A stretch of DNA of 64,000 nucleotides from Planctomonas psychrotolerans (GCF_008642235.1 NZ_SJEV01000001.1:434001-498000); one strand, 5' to 3'. Shown: positions 30,093-42,905, counted from the stretch's first letter. Made by a program: numbers and translations. Notes: generated by a model from the letters alone, not told the origin.

Positions 30093-31118
30093 ATGAGCAA
30101 CAACATGACCATGATGGAAGAACGAACCACTACCAAGTCCACCGAAGACGAGGCCGTCCTCACCCTGGCGGTCAATGATGACGACGAGATCGAAGCGCGA
30201 GGAACCGCCATCCTCGGGGCTTCCACCGATCCGGTGAAGGATTACCTCCGCCAGCTGTCCAAGGTCGCCCTGCTTACCGCGGACGAGGAAGTCTCGCTCG
30301 CCAAGCGCATCGAGGTCGGCGTGTTCGCCCGCGAGAAGCTCGACACGCAGCCGGATCTCGACCCGGAACTCGTGCGCGAACTCACCTGGCTCGCTCACGA
30401 TGGCGAAGCGGCCAAAGAGAACCTCGTCAGCGCGAACCTGCGACTGGTGGTCAGCATCGCCAAGCGCTACACCGGTCGCGGGATGCTCTTCATGGATCTG
30501 ATCCAGGAGGGCAACATGGGCCTCGTGCGTGCTGTCGAGAAGTTCGACTTCACCACCGGCTTCAAGTTCTCGACCTATGGATCATGGTGGATCCGCCAGG
30601 CGATCGCCCGTGCGCTCGCCGACCAGTCCCGCACGATCCGCATCCCGGTGCACACCGTCGAGCTGATCAACAAGATCGCCCGCATGGAGCGTGAACTGCG
30701 CATGGAACTCGGTCGCGACGCCACCATCGAAGAGGTCGCCAAGGAGGTGGACCTTCCCGTGGAGAAGGTGCGCGACCTCCGTGACCGCGGACGCGATCCG
30801 CTCTCCCTGCACTCCGCCCTCGGCGACGAGGGCGACGGAGAGTTCGGGGACATCATCGAGGACACCGACACCGAGCAGCCCCTCGACGCGGTGAGCACCA
30901 CCATGATGAATGAGCACGTCAAGGCCCTCGTGCAGTCGCTGCCGTCCCGCGAGCGCGAGATCATCTCGATGCGCTTCGGCCTCGTCGACGGTCAGACGAA
31001 GACCTACGAGCAGATCGGGCAGCTTCACGGCGTCACCCGCGAACGCATTCGCCAGGTGGAGCTGAAGACCATGGCGCATCTGCGCAAGGTCGCAGCCCAC
31101 GAGTTCCTCGAGAACTGA
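30093..31118 (+). CDS. RNA polymerase sigma-70 factor (group 1/2, SigA/SigB-like)
   Basis: This roughly 342-aa primary-like sigma factor has region 1.2 ([16 protein letters not shown]), region 2 with the core-binding [17 protein letters not shown], and the -10 recognition helix [15 protein letters not shown]. Region 3 is [14 protein letters not shown], and region 4.2 is [19 protein letters not shown] for the -35 element. It lacks the long acidic region 1.1 of the large SigA proteins, so it fits a group 2 factor or a short principal one. ATG 30093 has GGGGAG only one base upstream. ATG 30105 (13 bases) is a realistic alternative start. A strong terminator follows 21 bp after the stop. Confidence 0.9.
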   Translation: MSNNMTMMEERTTTKSTEDEAVLTLAVNDDDEIEARGTAILGASTDPVKDYLRQLSKVALLTADEEVSLAKRIEVGVFAREKLDTQPDLDPELVRELTWLAHDGEAAKENLVSANLRLVVSIAKRYTGRGMLFMDLIQEGNMGLVRAVEKFDFTTGFKFSTYGSWWIRQAIARALADQSRTIRIPVHTVELINKIARMERELRMELGRDATIEEVAKEVDLPVEKVRDLRDRGRDPLSLHSALGDEGDGEFGDIIEDTDTEQPLDAVSTTMMNEHVKALVQSLPSREREIISMRFGLVDGQTKTYEQIGQLHGVTRERIRQVELKTMAHLRKVAAHEFLEN

Positions 31119-31140
31119 CCCCCGCACCCCCCGACGGGGA

Positions 31141-31171
31141 AGGCGCCCTCTTCTCCGGGAGGGCGCCTTTT
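31141..31171 (+). terminator. Rho-independent terminator after the sigma factor gene
   Basis: A perfect 10-bp stem, AGGCGCCCTC with its complement, encloses the 8-nt loop TTCTCCGG and is followed by TTTT. It begins 22 bp after the stop codon. This is the clearest intrinsic terminator in the window. Confidence 0.92.
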
Positions 31172-31217
31172 CTGTGCGCGGGGCCGAGGTGTCCGCGGAG
31201 ACGGTCCGTAGCGTCGG

Positions 31218-31556
31218 CTAGCTGTCCGGATCGTACCCGAACTCGCGGAGCTCCTGGGGGCACCGGCAGGCCACCGCAATCCTCCTCGCCCACTCGACGG
31301 CGTCCTCGCGCGTCGGAAGCTCCAGCACGGTGAACCCGCCCGTGAGAACCGACCCCGCATAGGTCTCGCTGCTCACCGAACCGTCGGCGGCTACCAGCAC
31401 GGGAGGGACCTCCTCGTCGATCCCGCCGCCGAACACGTAGACACCCGCGGCTTTCGCCTCCGCAATCACGGCGTGCGATTCGGCGACCACGGCGGGAAAC
31501 TCCTCGGCGGTGAGCACCATCGCATCGCTCGGGAAGCTGATGAGATATTTCGTCAT
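31218..31556 (-). CDS. YciI-like (YCII-related) protein
   Basis: This 112-aa dimeric alpha/beta ferredoxin-like protein begins MTKYLISFPSDAMV and has SHAVIAEAKAAGVYVFGGG, GSVLTGGFTVLELP and REDAVEWARRIA, the usual order for YciI-type DGPF-domain proteins. In actinomycetes these often sit near sigma-70 factor genes of the ECF41 type, but here the neighbour is a primary-like sigma factor, convergent across the terminator. The catalytic His-Asp pair is not clear. The start at ATG 31556 excludes a longer upstream reading that is antisense-like and rich in TSAVATS repeats. Confidence 0.83.
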   Translation of the reverse strand: MTKYLISFPSDAMVLTAEEFPAVVAESHAVIAEAKAAGVYVFGGGIDEEVPPVLVAADGSVSSETYAGSVLTGGFTVLELPTREDAVEWARRIAVACRCPQELREFGYDPDS

Positions 31557-31626
31557 GGCTCGATGGTGGCCGCGTGCGGGCAGAATCGCAACGGTTGCGG
31601 GCGGGCAGCACCGCCCACCGGTCGCG

Positions 31627-32220
31627 TCAGAACCCGAAGTCGCCACCGCCGAAGTCGCCTCCGCCAAAGTCGCCACCGCCGAAGTCGCCACCGCCGAAGT
31701 CGCCGAATCCCCCGCTGGCGTCTCCCTCCGTATCCCCGGGGTCGGCGTCCGATGCCCCCGGGTCTGCCACCGCGTCCGCGCTGCCGACGTCGGGCAGGAA
31801 CGCCTGTGCCAGTGCGGAGCCGACCACCACTCCGGCGATGGTGCCGAACAGCGATCCCGCGACAACGCTCCCCACGCCGATGCCTCCGCTGCCGCGCGAG
31901 CCGAAGGAGCGCTCCAGGATGCCGGGCGAGCGGAGCTCCGAGCGGATCGCCGAGCGGGCGAGCATCGCCGGCTCCGCTCCCGACGGTCGGTCGCCCTCCC
32001 TCGCGACGGCCGTCAGCTGCTCGAACAGCAGCGAACGCTGCTCCGGTGTCAGCCGCCCGAACGCCTCGGAATGCACCTGTTCGATCGTCTCGGGAGGAGC
32101 GGTGCGGAGCAGATAGCGGTAGCGCTCGACCGCGATCTCATCCGCGCTGCGGACGTCCGCACCCTGCGCCCTACCGGGATGCGTCTCTTCCCGTCCTATG
32201 AGCCGGTCCCAGAATGTCAT
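31627..32220 (-). CDS. Unknown protein with C-terminal GGGDF repeats
   Basis: I cannot name this 197-aa protein. It starts at ATG 32220 with GAGGAG upstream. Residues 1-100 are helical and charged (EIAVERYRYLLRTAPPE, LTPEQRSLLFEQLTAVARE), a pattern seen in many small actinobacterial proteins of unknown function. A glycine-rich hydrophobic segment (about residues 118-145, GVGSVVAGSLFGTIAGVVVGSAL) could insert in a membrane. The C-terminus is low-complexity: an Asp/Gly/Ala linker, then five near-identical FGGGD units ending in F. Tail repeats of this kind could be cell-surface or phase-separating elements, but nothing here shows which. Confidence 0.75.
   Translation of the reverse strand: MTFWDRLIGREETHPGRAQGADVRSADEIAVERYRYLLRTAPPETIEQVHSEAFGRLTPEQRSLLFEQLTAVAREGDRPSGAEPAMLARSAIRSELRSPGILERSFGSRGSGGIGVGSVVAGSLFGTIAGVVVGSALAQAFLPDVGSADAVADPGASDADPGDTEGDASGGFGDFGGGDFGGGDFGGGDFGGGDFGF
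31636..31704. repeat. 15-bp in-frame tandem repeat (GGGDF coding)
   Basis: About 4.6 copies of GAAGTCGCCACCGCC (plus-strand reading) encode the GGGDF tail of the protein above. Copies differ by one base at most. Because the unit is five codons, copy-number change would keep the frame. Confidence 0.85.
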
Positions 32221-32339
32221 GCTCGCTCCTCGATCATGCACACTGTAGGGACTCCGGGCGAACAACGGCTGAACGAACCGTCGCACGCTCGTCGTCCGCT
32301 GGTCACCCCGCGTTGGCCGGTGAGGAGCGGAGGGCCCGA

Positions 32340-33848
32340 CTACTCCGGCGCGGAATTCGCCCTCTCGAGCACGAGCTCGCGCACGCGGGCCGCGTCGGCG
32401 GACCCGCGCATGGCCTTCATCACCGCTCCGATGACGGCGCCGGCAGCCTGCACCTTGCCGTCGCGGATCTTCGCGAGCACGTCGGGTTGCGCGGCCAGGG
32501 CCTCGTCGATGGCGGCGATCAGTGCCCCGTCGTCGGAGACCACGGCGAGCCCGCGGGAGTCGACCACCTCGGCGGGAGAGCCTTCACCGGCGATGACGCC
32601 CTCGAGCACCTGGCGGGCGAGGCGGTCCGTGAGCGTGCCCGCTTCGATCAGTTCGATGAGCTGGGCCACCTGCTCGGCGGACACGAGCGAGGCGGAGTCG
32701 ACGCCCGCCACGTTCGCCAGACGTGCGATCTCGCCGGTCCACCATTTGCGGGCGGCCTGCGGAGAGGCACCCGCCGCAACGGTCGCATCCAGCTCGTTGA
32801 GGAGTCCCGAGTTCACCACATCGCGGAACTCCAGTTCGGTGAAGCCCCACGCCTCGCGGAGGCGTCGCCGACGGAGGGCGGGCGCCTCGGGCAGGGCCTG
32901 GCGCAGCTCCTCGATCAGCTCCGTGCTCGGCTGCACGGGGAGCAGGTCGGGCTCGGGGAAGTATCGGTAGTCGTCCGCGTCGCTCTTCGGTCGCCCGGCG
33001 GAGGTGCGGCCGGTGTCCTCATGCCAGTGCCGGGTCTCCTGCGTGATGGTGCCGCCGGCGTCGAGGATGGCGGCCTGTCGCTGGATCTCGTACCGGATGG
33101 CCCGTTCCACCGAGCGCAGCGAGTTCACGTTCTTGGTCTCGGTGCGCGTGCCCAGGATGCCGGACCCGCGCGGGCTGAGCGAGATGTTGGCGTCGCAGCG
33201 CAGGTTGCCGCGCTCCATCTTCGCGTCCGAGATGCCGAGGGCGATGACGATGTCGCGAATGGTCGAGACGTAGGCCTTGGCCAGCTCCGGCGCATCCTTC
33301 TCGGCACCGTAGATGATGTCGGTGACGATCTCGACCAGCGGGACGCCGGCGCGGTTGTAGTCGACGAGGGAGTACTCGGCACCCTGGATGCGACCGGTGG
33401 ACCCACCGACGTGGGTCAGCTTGCCCGCGTCCTCCTCCATGTGCGCGCGCTCGATCGGCACGGTGACCGTGCGACCGTCGGGCAGCTCCACGTCGACCGA
33501 ACCGCGATAGGCGATGGGCTCGTCGTGCTGGCTGATCTGGTAGTTCTTCGCCAGGTCGGGGTAGAAGTAGTTCTTCCGCGCGAAGCGACTCGATTCGGCG
33601 ATCGAGCAGCCGAGGGCCAGACCGAGGCTGATCGAGTACCGCACCGCCTGCTCGTTCACCACGGGCAGGGAGCCCGGCAGGCCGAGGTCCACCGGAGTCA
33701 CGTTCGTGTTCGGCTCACCGCCGAAGAAGTTCGGCGCGTCGGAGAACATCTTGGTCTTGGTGTTCAGCTCGACGTGCACCTCGAAGCCGAGCACGGGCTC
33801 GAAGAGTTCGAGGGCGCGGTCGAAATCCATGAGCTTCGGGGCTGCCAT
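32340..33848 (-). CDS. gatB: Asp-tRNA(Asn)/Glu-tRNA(Gln) amidotransferase subunit B
   Basis: This 502-aa subunit binds mischarged tRNA and carries out the kinase step in making Gln-tRNA(Gln) or Asn-tRNA(Asn). Landmarks: [19 protein letters not shown] at the N-terminus, [29 protein letters not shown], and the conserved [14 protein letters not shown] with [17 protein letters not shown]. The C-terminal YqeY-like tail begins near residue 400 and binds the tRNA elbow. The ATG overlaps the gatA stop by one base. It is the last gene of the gatC-gatA-gatB operon. Confidence 0.95.
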   Translation of the reverse strand: MAAPKLMDFDRALELFEPVLGFEVHVELNTKTKMFSDAPNFFGGEPNTNVTPVDLGLPGSLPVVNEQAVRYSISLGLALGCSIAESSRFARKNYFYPDLAKNYQISQHDEPIAYRGSVDVELPDGRTVTVPIERAHMEEDAGKLTHVGGSTGRIQGAEYSLVDYNRAGVPLVEIVTDIIYGAEKDAPELAKAYVSTIRDIVIALGISDAKMERGNLRCDANISLSPRGSGILGTRTETKNVNSLRSVERAIRYEIQRQAAILDAGGTITQETRHWHEDTGRTSAGRPKSDADDYRYFPEPDLLPVQPSTELIEELRQALPEAPALRRRRLREAWGFTELEFRDVVNSGLLNELDATVAAGASPQAARKWWTGEIARLANVAGVDSASLVSAEQVAQLIELIEAGTLTDRLARQVLEGVIAGEGSPAEVVDSRGLAVVSDDGALIAAIDEALAAQPDVLAKIRDGKVQAAGAVIGAVMKAMRGSADAARVRELVLERANSAPE

Positions 33849-35389
33849 CAGCGTCCTCCAACAGTCGCGGTCGCGAGCTCGGGGGCCCGCGAGAGAAGTG
33901 AGCCGCCCCAGCTCTCCTCGAGCAACTGCTCGAGGGCGGCACCCACGGTGTACAGGCGCGCGTCGGAGCGGGCGGGGGCCATGAACTGGATGCCGACCGG
34001 CAGTCCGTCTTCGGGAGCGAGTCCGATGGGCAGCCCGATCCCGGGCACCCCCGCCAGGTTGGCCGGGATGGTGGTGAGGTCGTTCAGGTACATGGCGAGC
34101 GGGTCGTCGAGCTTCTCGCCCAGGCGGAACGCCGTGGTGGGCGCCGACGGGGTGGCCAGCACGTCGACCCTGCCGAAGGCGTTGTCGAAGTCCCGCTGGA
34201 TGAGTGTGCGCACCTTCTGGGCGCTGCCGTAGTAGGCGTCGTAGTATCCCGCGCTGAGGGCGTAGGTGCCGAGGATGATGCGGCGCTTCACCTCGGGACC
34301 GAAACCCGCGTCGCGGGTGGCCGACATGACCTGCTCGACGGTGCCACCGCCGGGCGGGTTGACCCGGAGGCCGAAGCGCACCGAGTCGAACTTCGCGAGG
34401 TTGCTCGAGGCCTCCGCCGGGAGGATGAGGTAGTAGGCGGCGATCGCGTACTCGAAGTTCGGAGCGCTGATCTCGACTACTTCGGCGCCGGCGGACTCGA
34501 GCACCGCGAGCGCCTCCGTGAACCGCTGCGTGACTCCCGACTGGAAGCCGTCGCCGGTGAGCTGTTTGACCACACCGACGCGCATGCCCTTCAACGCGCC
34601 CTCCCGCTGGCCGGCGCGGGCGGCATCCGCCATCGAGGGCCACGTGTCGGGGATGCTCGTGGAGTCGCGCGGGTCGTGGCCGCCGATCACGTCGTGCAGC
34701 AGTGCGGAGTCGAGCACCGTGCGGGACACGGGGCCCACCTGGTCGAGCGACGAGGCGAGCGCGATGGCGCCGTAGCGGCTCACGCCGCCGTAGGTGGGCT
34801 TCATGCCCACGCTGCCGGTGACCGCCGCAGGCTGGCGGATCGATCCGCCGGTGTCGGAGCCGAGGGCCAGGGGCGCCTCGAACGCGCTCACGGCGGCGGC
34901 GGAACCGCCACCGGATCCGCCGGGGATGCGGTCGAGGTCCCACGGGTTGCGGGTGGGTCCGTACGCCGAGTGCTCGGTCGACGAGCCCATGGCGAACTCG
35001 TCCATGTTCGTCTTGCCCAGGGGGACGAGGTGCGCGTCGCGGATCTTCCGTACGACGGTCGCGTCGTACGGCGGGATCCAGCCCTCGAGAATGCGGGACC
35101 CGGCGGTCGAGGGCATGTCGAGCGTGCAGAGCACGTCCTTGATCGCGAGCGGGACTCCGGCGAGCGGGCCGAGCGACGAGCCGTCCTCCGATGCGCGGAT
35201 CCGGTCGATCTCCCCGGCGCGGGCGAGCGCGGCATCCCGGGCCACGTGCAGGAAGGCGTGAATGTCCCCGTCGACGCCGTCGATGCGATCGAGGTGCGCG
35301 CGGGTCGCGTCGACGGACGAGACGTCCCCGGCGGCCAGCGAATCGGCGAGTTCGGCGGCGGTCAGGCGGATGAGATCGGTGGAGGTCAC
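33848..35389 (-). CDS. gatA: Asp/Glu-tRNA amidotransferase subunit A
   Basis: This 513-aa glutamine amidotransferase subunit of the amidase family releases ammonia from glutamine for GatB. The Lys-cisSer-Ser triad is complete: Lys84 in PLAIKDVL, Ser159 in [12 protein letters not shown] and Ser183 in [28 protein letters not shown] is a GatA-specific marker. The stop codon overlaps gatB, and gatC ends nine bases upstream, so the three subunits are made from one message. Confidence 0.96.
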   Translation of the reverse strand: MTSTDLIRLTAAELADSLAAGDVSSVDATRAHLDRIDGVDGDIHAFLHVARDAALARAGEIDRIRASEDGSSLGPLAGVPLAIKDVLCTLDMPSTAGSRILEGWIPPYDATVVRKIRDAHLVPLGKTNMDEFAMGSSTEHSAYGPTRNPWDLDRIPGGSGGGSAAAVSAFEAPLALGSDTGGSIRQPAAVTGSVGMKPTYGGVSRYGAIALASSLDQVGPVSRTVLDSALLHDVIGGHDPRDSTSIPDTWPSMADAARAGQREGALKGMRVGVVKQLTGDGFQSGVTQRFTEALAVLESAGAEVVEISAPNFEYAIAAYYLILPAEASSNLAKFDSVRFGLRVNPPGGGTVEQVMSATRDAGFGPEVKRRIILGTYALSAGYYDAYYGSAQKVRTLIQRDFDNAFGRVDVLATPSAPTTAFRLGEKLDDPLAMYLNDLTTIPANLAGVPGIGLPIGLAPEDGLPVGIQFMAPARSDARLYTVGAALEQLLEESWGGSLLSRAPELATATVGGR

Positions 35390-35398
35390 GCGCGGCCC

Positions 35399-35698
35399 CT
35401 ACTGCTCTTCGCCGAGGATCGCGGACACGCGGAATCGGCCGTCGTGCGCCTCGGGCGCACCGCTGAGGGCCTGCTCCTGGGTGAGGGTCTCCCCCACGAC
35501 GTCGGGCCGGAACACGTTGACGAGCGGAATCGGGTGACTGGTGGCGGGCAGGTCGGGCGTCGCGACCGCGCTCACCTTCGCCACGTTGTCGACGATGGAT
35601 CCGAGTTCGACGGTGAGGCTGGCGATCTCCTCCGGGCTGAGCTCGATGCGAGCGAGCATGGCCAGGTGGGCCACCTGCTCGGCACTGATTTCGGACAT
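35399..35698 (-). CDS. gatC: Asp/Glu-tRNA amidotransferase subunit C
   Basis: This 99-aa subunit stabilises the GatA-GatB pair. The signature is [21 protein letters not shown] and the conserved C-terminal half LRPDVV-like block [16 protein letters not shown] with [10 protein letters not shown]. Its ATG is 35698; a longer frame running through the upstream repeat array is not used. It is the first gene of the gat operon, and its upstream region is repeat cluster B. Confidence 0.93.
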   Translation of the reverse strand: MSEISAEQVAHLAMLARIELSPEEIASLTVELGSIVDNVAKVSAVATPDLPATSHPIPLVNVFRPDVVGETLTQEQALSGAPEAHDGRFRVSAILGEEQ

Positions 35699-35804
35699 GC
35701 GACTCCGTCCACGTCGGTTCTGGGGGTTGCCGTCAATTGTACGGGCGGGGCGAGAGGTGCCGTCGCCGTGCCGCGGTCCCGATCCTCGAGCGTGTGGACT
35801 TGCG

Positions 35805-36017
35805 GTCCCTGAGCCTGTCGAAGGGACGCCACCACACGGACCCTGAGCCTGTCGAAGGGACGCCACCACAGGTCCCTGAGTTTGTCGAAGGGACGCCACC
35901 ACAGGTCCCTGAGCCTGTCGAAGGGACGCCAGGGAAGATCGCACCGATCCGTCCCTTCGACAGGCTCAGAGACCGCGGGGCTCAGGAACCGCGGGGCTCA
36001 GGGACCGCGGGGCTCAG
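35805..36017. repeat. Repeat cluster B: four head-to-tail hairpins plus one inverted
   Basis: Four copies of the hairpin (35805, 35839, 35872, 35905) recur every 33-34 bp with the short linker GCCACCACA between them. A fifth copy at 35951 is in the opposite orientation. A short tandem of the unit GCGGGGCTCAGGGACC then decays towards 36017. The interval 35699-36054, between gatC and the peptidase E gene, has no gene. On the minus strand the array follows the end of the peptidase E gene and precedes gatC. Confidence 0.9.
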
Positions 36018-36054
36018 TAACGGTGGAGGGCGGGGACCGAAGGATCGGATCGGG

Positions 36055-36795
36055 TCAGCCGCGGGCGCCCGGCAGCACGCGAGGGTCGATGCGCTCCTCG
36101 ATCGCCCGATCGCCGTCGCGCGTGACGAGGTAGGCCCCCTTGCCGCGGATCTCGGTGATCGCTTCCACGAGCTGGGTGTCGCGGTAGACGAGACCCACAC
36201 CGTCATCCGTGCAGTAGGTGTCGGGGAGAGTGCCGTTCGCCACGAGCTCGTGCACGAGCGGGCGGCGGCGTTCCTCGTTGTCGTAGTGCACGCCGTTGGC
36301 GTACGGGAGCAGCCCCAGACCGTTGGTCACGGGATCGAGCTCCGGGCGGAAGGAGTCTGTCGTTCCCCCCATGTGCCAGCAGATGGATCCGGCCGAGACC
36401 CCGGCGAGCACGACGCCCGAACGCCATACCCGCTCGAAGATGCTGTCGAGGCCGTGCACGCGCCACACGGCGAGGAGGTTCGCCACCGAGCCCCCGTTCA
36501 CCCAGACGACGTCGCTCGCCATCAGCAGCCCCTCCATGTCGTCGACGGACGGCATGGGATAGAGGTTGAGGTGGGTGAGGTCGAAGCCGGCGACATCGGC
36601 GGCCTCCGTCAGTTCGGCGTTCAGATGACGCTGATCACCCATCGCGGTGCCGAGGTGCGTGATGCGCGGCGCGCGGGAACTGACCCCGCTGAGTTCGATC
36701 GCCGCCGTGACGAGCGGCGCGAACGTGCGGCGGATGCGTCCTCCGGCGAAGTAGCCGCCGGAGGTCGCAAGGATCGTGGGTGCGTCTGCAGGCAT
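36055..36795 (-). CDS. Peptidase E-like (S51) serine peptidase
   Basis: This 246-aa protein is a type 1 glutamine-amidotransferase-fold enzyme of the S51 peptidase group, which includes alpha-aspartyl dipeptidase and cyanophycinase. The nucleophile elbow is GVSAGSICW (Ser). The conserved GGSVANLLAVWR element precedes it, and the region TCYTDDGVGLVY-like segment follows. The start could be ATG 36795 (MPADAPTILAT) or lie further upstream through an 18-bp tandem repeat that would add three TGQxAP units; ATG 36795 is used here. Relatives act on Asp-containing dipeptides. The enzyme sits downstream of the lipoprotein gene. Confidence 0.82.
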   Translation of the reverse strand: MPADAPTILATSGGYFAGGRIRRTFAPLVTAAIELSGVSSRAPRITHLGTAMGDQRHLNAELTEAADVAGFDLTHLNLYPMPSVDDMEGLLMASDVVWVNGGSVANLLAVWRVHGLDSIFERVWRSGVVLAGVSAGSICWHMGGTTDSFRPELDPVTNGLGLLPYANGVHYDNEERRRPLVHELVANGTLPDTYCTDDGVGLVYRDTQLVEAITEIRGKGAYLVTRDGDRAIEERIDPRVLPGARG

Positions 36796-36804
36796 CGCCC
36801 CATT

Positions 36805-36864
36805 CTGCCCTGTCGGAGCACTCTGCCCTGTCGGAGCAGCCTGCCCTGTCGGAGCAGCCTGCCC
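36805..36864. repeat. 18-bp tandem repeat upstream of the peptidase E gene
   Basis: Three copies of CTGCCCTGTCGGAGCAGC (the first ends CT) and a partial fourth lie directly upstream of, or overlap, the start of the peptidase E gene. Read on the minus strand they keep the frame and would encode an AAPTGQ-like unit (GQAAPT). Confidence 0.85.
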
Positions 36865-36927
36865 CACTCACGCGGGCCGCCCTGCGCGAACCGCCCGCTC
36901 CTTCCAGGGCGCCGATTCGGGACGGGA

Positions 36928-37356
36928 TCACCGCGGCCGGCAGGAACTCTCGCCCTGCAGGGTCATCCCGTCGTCCGTGATGCGGAAGATGACGATCTCG
37001 CTGCCGCGTTTCCCCTGCAGTTCCAGCACGTCGCCCACCTCGCCGCCGTCCACCTCGTAGCCGAGCTCCTCGAGGGCGGCGTGGGCGGCGTCGAGCGTGA
37101 CGGTCACGTCGTCGGGGATGGGGCCCACCCGGAGTGCCGGGTAAGTCTCCCCCCGCACCCACAGGGGCAGCGGGCACCCGCGCGGAGTGGGGTCGTCACG
37201 GTTGTCCCACCGACCGCCCAACGCCTCCTGGGTGGTGTCGAGCGCGGTGTAGAAACGGGTCCGGGACTCCTCGGACGTCTCTCCCGCGCCGGCGCAACCG
37301 GTGACGGAACACAGGGTGATGAGGAGTGCGGCGGGGAGAAGCCGTCGATGTGTCAT
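36928..37356 (-). CDS. Putative lipoprotein
   Basis: This 142-aa secreted protein has a typical lipoprotein signal: basic start MTHRRLLPAALLITLCSVTG with the lipobox Cys at about residue 21. The mature part begins with a Glu/Ser/Thr-rich linker and contains one more cysteine pair (GCPLPLW and SSC near the end), possibly a disulphide. I do not recognise a family. The ATG at 37356 has GGGAAG six bases upstream, which is better placed than the TTG two codons earlier. Confidence 0.75.
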   Translation of the reverse strand: MTHRRLLPAALLITLCSVTGCAGAGETSEESRTRFYTALDTTQEALGGRWDNRDDPTPRGCPLPLWVRGETYPALRVGPIPDDVTVTLDAAHAALEELGYEVDGGEVGDVLELQGKRGSEIVIFRITDDGMTLQGESSCRPR

Positions 37357-37389
37357 GCGCAACTTCCCGACGTCGGATGCGTCAAACTA

Positions 37390-38976
37390 TCATCCGGCGA
37401 GCGCCAGTGTCTTCTGCGCGTCGAGGGCTGTCCCCTCGGTCACCCACTGCCCCTTGTCGATGCCGATGAGCGCCATGTTGCGCATCGCCTCGGTGCCCGG
37501 CGAGAAGTATTCGTTGTGCCCCGTCGACCCCGAGAGCGCCTTGCCGGTGAGCCGGTCGATCGATCCGGCCACGCTGAGCTTCTTCGCTCCGAAGGAGGCG
37601 GCGCCAGGGTCGCTCCCGAAGAACGCGCTGTCGACGATCGGGTCCCAGCCCGCCTCTCCGACGTAGACGTCGTCCGCCGGCACGGCCAGCTCGGACACGT
37701 GCTGGGCCGCGCTCCCGGGCGACCCGACGAGCGCGAGCGCGTCGGCCTTCGCGCCGTCCGTCAATGCCATCAGCGCGGCGGTGGAACCGTAGGAATGGGC
37801 GATGACCGAGACATGCGGTTCATCGGAGGCGCGGATTGCTCGGATGCCGTCCAGCGAGTTCGCGAGGTAGTTCGCTCCCTGCTCGGCGAGTTCTCGACCG
37901 CCCACGTTCATCACGTGCGGGGTGTGGTAGCCGATCCAGGCAACGGTGGCGACCGTGGCCTCCTCCTCGAACACGGCCTCGAAGCTGGCCTGTTCTGCGT
38001 AGAGTCGCGCCGCCGCGTCGGTCCAGTCGCCGATCTGCTCGTCGATGGTGATGAACATGCCCGGGACGATGTAGCTCACGTAGTCCGCCGACGAGAGGTC
38101 ACCGAGAGCGATCGCCGCCCGGCCCGGGTAGACGGTGTCGAGAGTGAGCAGGTGGCGTTCCGGCACCGACTTCTCCGTACCGAGCGCGTCCTCCACGGCG
38201 CGCAGCATGCGCAGGGTGCGAAGCAGGTCCCGCTGCACGCCGCGCCCGACTCCCCGCTCCAGCCGATCGACGAGTGCATCCATCGATTCGGTGAGGTAGG
38301 TACGGTTCGCCCTGTCCCGCACCGACATGGGGACGCCCTCGAGGTTGCCGATGACCTCGGGGGCGGCGGAGACGAGGCTGGTCTGCTGCGCCTCGGACAG
38401 CGAACTCCACCACGAGCCCGCCCGCACCGCCGACGGCGGCGAGTAGATCAGGTCGGCGATGACCTTCGGGTTCTCCGCCACGAACTCCCGGAGTTGCGCC
38501 GGGGGAACAACGGCCGCGTTGCTCAGCAGGGTCATCCCCCTCATCTCGGCCAGCAGGGCGGGCTGGAACACGTCCGCGCCGCGCGCCGGGTCGAAGACGA
38601 ATGCCGAGGGATAGCACAGTTGCTGCGCCGAATCGGTGAGGACACCGGCGGCCGGATCGGCGGGGCGCGCCGGGACGTACGACGTCGGAGAGGCACTCCC
38701 CACGGCGTTCGCCGACGCCGAGGCGATCGACGGCGCCAGTGTCAACGACGACGGGGAGGCGTTGGCCGACGCTGGAAGGATGGTTCGGGCCGGGACGGCT
38801 CCGAAGGCGATCAGCTCGCCGCGCGCGATGCGCGATGCGGTCGCGTCGGTGATCAGAGCGCTCCCGTGCACCGCGGCGGGCTCGAACACGAGGACCGTCG
38901 CGCTCGACACCGCGCGCATCGGTTCGCTGAAAATTTCGGTGACCGACACGGTCGCCGAGGCGAAAATCCACGCCAT
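37390..38976 (-). CDS. DUF1023 alpha/beta hydrolase
   Basis: This protein of about 528 aa has the alpha/beta-hydrolase domain typical of DUF1023. SYIVPGMFITIDEQ begins the domain, and the nucleophile elbow is VIAHSYGSTAALMA (Ser). The Asp and His are expected in VYVGEAGWDPIV and STGHNEYF. The N-terminus from MAWIFASATVSVTEIF looks like a membrane or signal segment, followed by a long Ala/Ser-rich region. DUF1023 members are envelope-associated hydrolases of unknown substrate in Actinobacteria. The start is uncertain: TTG codons at 38991 and 38988 sit 11-14 bases after a GGGGGGG run, while ATG 38976 is used here. Confidence 0.75.
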   Translation of the reverse strand: MAWIFASATVSVTEIFSEPMRAVSSATVLVFEPAAVHGSALITDATASRIARGELIAFGAVPARTILPASANASPSSLTLAPSIASASANAVGSASPTSYVPARPADPAAGVLTDSAQQLCYPSAFVFDPARGADVFQPALLAEMRGMTLLSNAAVVPPAQLREFVAENPKVIADLIYSPPSAVRAGSWWSSLSEAQQTSLVSAAPEVIGNLEGVPMSVRDRANRTYLTESMDALVDRLERGVGRGVQRDLLRTLRMLRAVEDALGTEKSVPERHLLTLDTVYPGRAAIALGDLSSADYVSYIVPGMFITIDEQIGDWTDAAARLYAEQASFEAVFEEEATVATVAWIGYHTPHVMNVGGRELAEQGANYLANSLDGIRAIRASDEPHVSVIAHSYGSTAALMALTDGAKADALALVGSPGSAAQHVSELAVPADDVYVGEAGWDPIVDSAFFGSDPGAASFGAKKLSVAGSIDRLTGKALSGSTGHNEYFSPGTEAMRNMALIGIDKGQWVTEGTALDAQKTLALAG

Positions 38977-39160
38977 AACGGATAACAACAATTCGGTTAC
39001 GTTCCCCCCCGAGACCACGACCTCCGGGTATGGGTCGTGCGAACTGCGAGACCCCACTTTAGCGTTATCGAAGGGCCGCTCAGGGCGAAATTTTTCGGAA
39101 GGCCACAGCACAGCGGGTGCTGCGCGCGGGGCGTCTCGCCGACACGACCGTTCGCTGGCC

Positions 39161-42537
<3,377 letters not shown>

Positions 42538-42557
42538 CCGGAAAGTCTACGTGCCGC

Positions 42558-42881
42558 TTCCTGATGAGCCCGTCGAAGGGACGCTAGCCAGCTCCACGGT
42601 CCCTGAGCCCGTCGAAGGGACACCAGCCAGCCCCACGGTGCCGAGCCCGTCGAAGGGACACGGCCCAGCTCCACGGTCCCTGAGCCCGTCGAAGGGACAC
42701 CACCCAGCCCCACGGTCCCTGAGCCTGTCGAAGGGACACCACCCAGCTCCCCGGTTCCTGAGCCCGTCGAAGGGACACGAACCAGCAGGAACGTTCCGAC
42801 CCTTCGACAGGCTCAGGGGCCGTATGGGCTCAGGGGCCGTATGGGCTCAGGGACCGTATGGGCTCAGGGACCGTATGGGCG
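42558..42881. repeat. Repeat cluster C: six head-to-tail hairpins plus one inverted, and a 17-bp tandem tail
   Basis: Hairpin copies begin near 42558, 42599, 42638, 42676, 42715 and 42754 in one orientation, about 39-41 bp apart. A seventh, inverted copy starts at 42798. The remainder, 42821-42881, holds 3.6 copies of CGTATGGGCTCAGGGAC. The array fills the interval between mnmA and the cysteine desulfurase; 42538-42905 has no gene. Relative to the minus-strand genes, the array lies downstream of the desulfurase gene. Confidence 0.9.
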
Positions 42882-42905
42882 CCACGGCCCGCGACCGGTA
42901 CGGGC

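Noticed and set aside
35805-35927. CRISPR-like regular repeat spacing
   Set aside because: The intervals between the 23-bp units are themselves repeated (GCCACCACA), so there are no unique spacers, and no cas genes are present.
42558-42776. CRISPR-like array of six units
   Set aside because: Linkers are only about 16-18 bp and nearly the same each time. The hairpin is the same element found in four other clusters.
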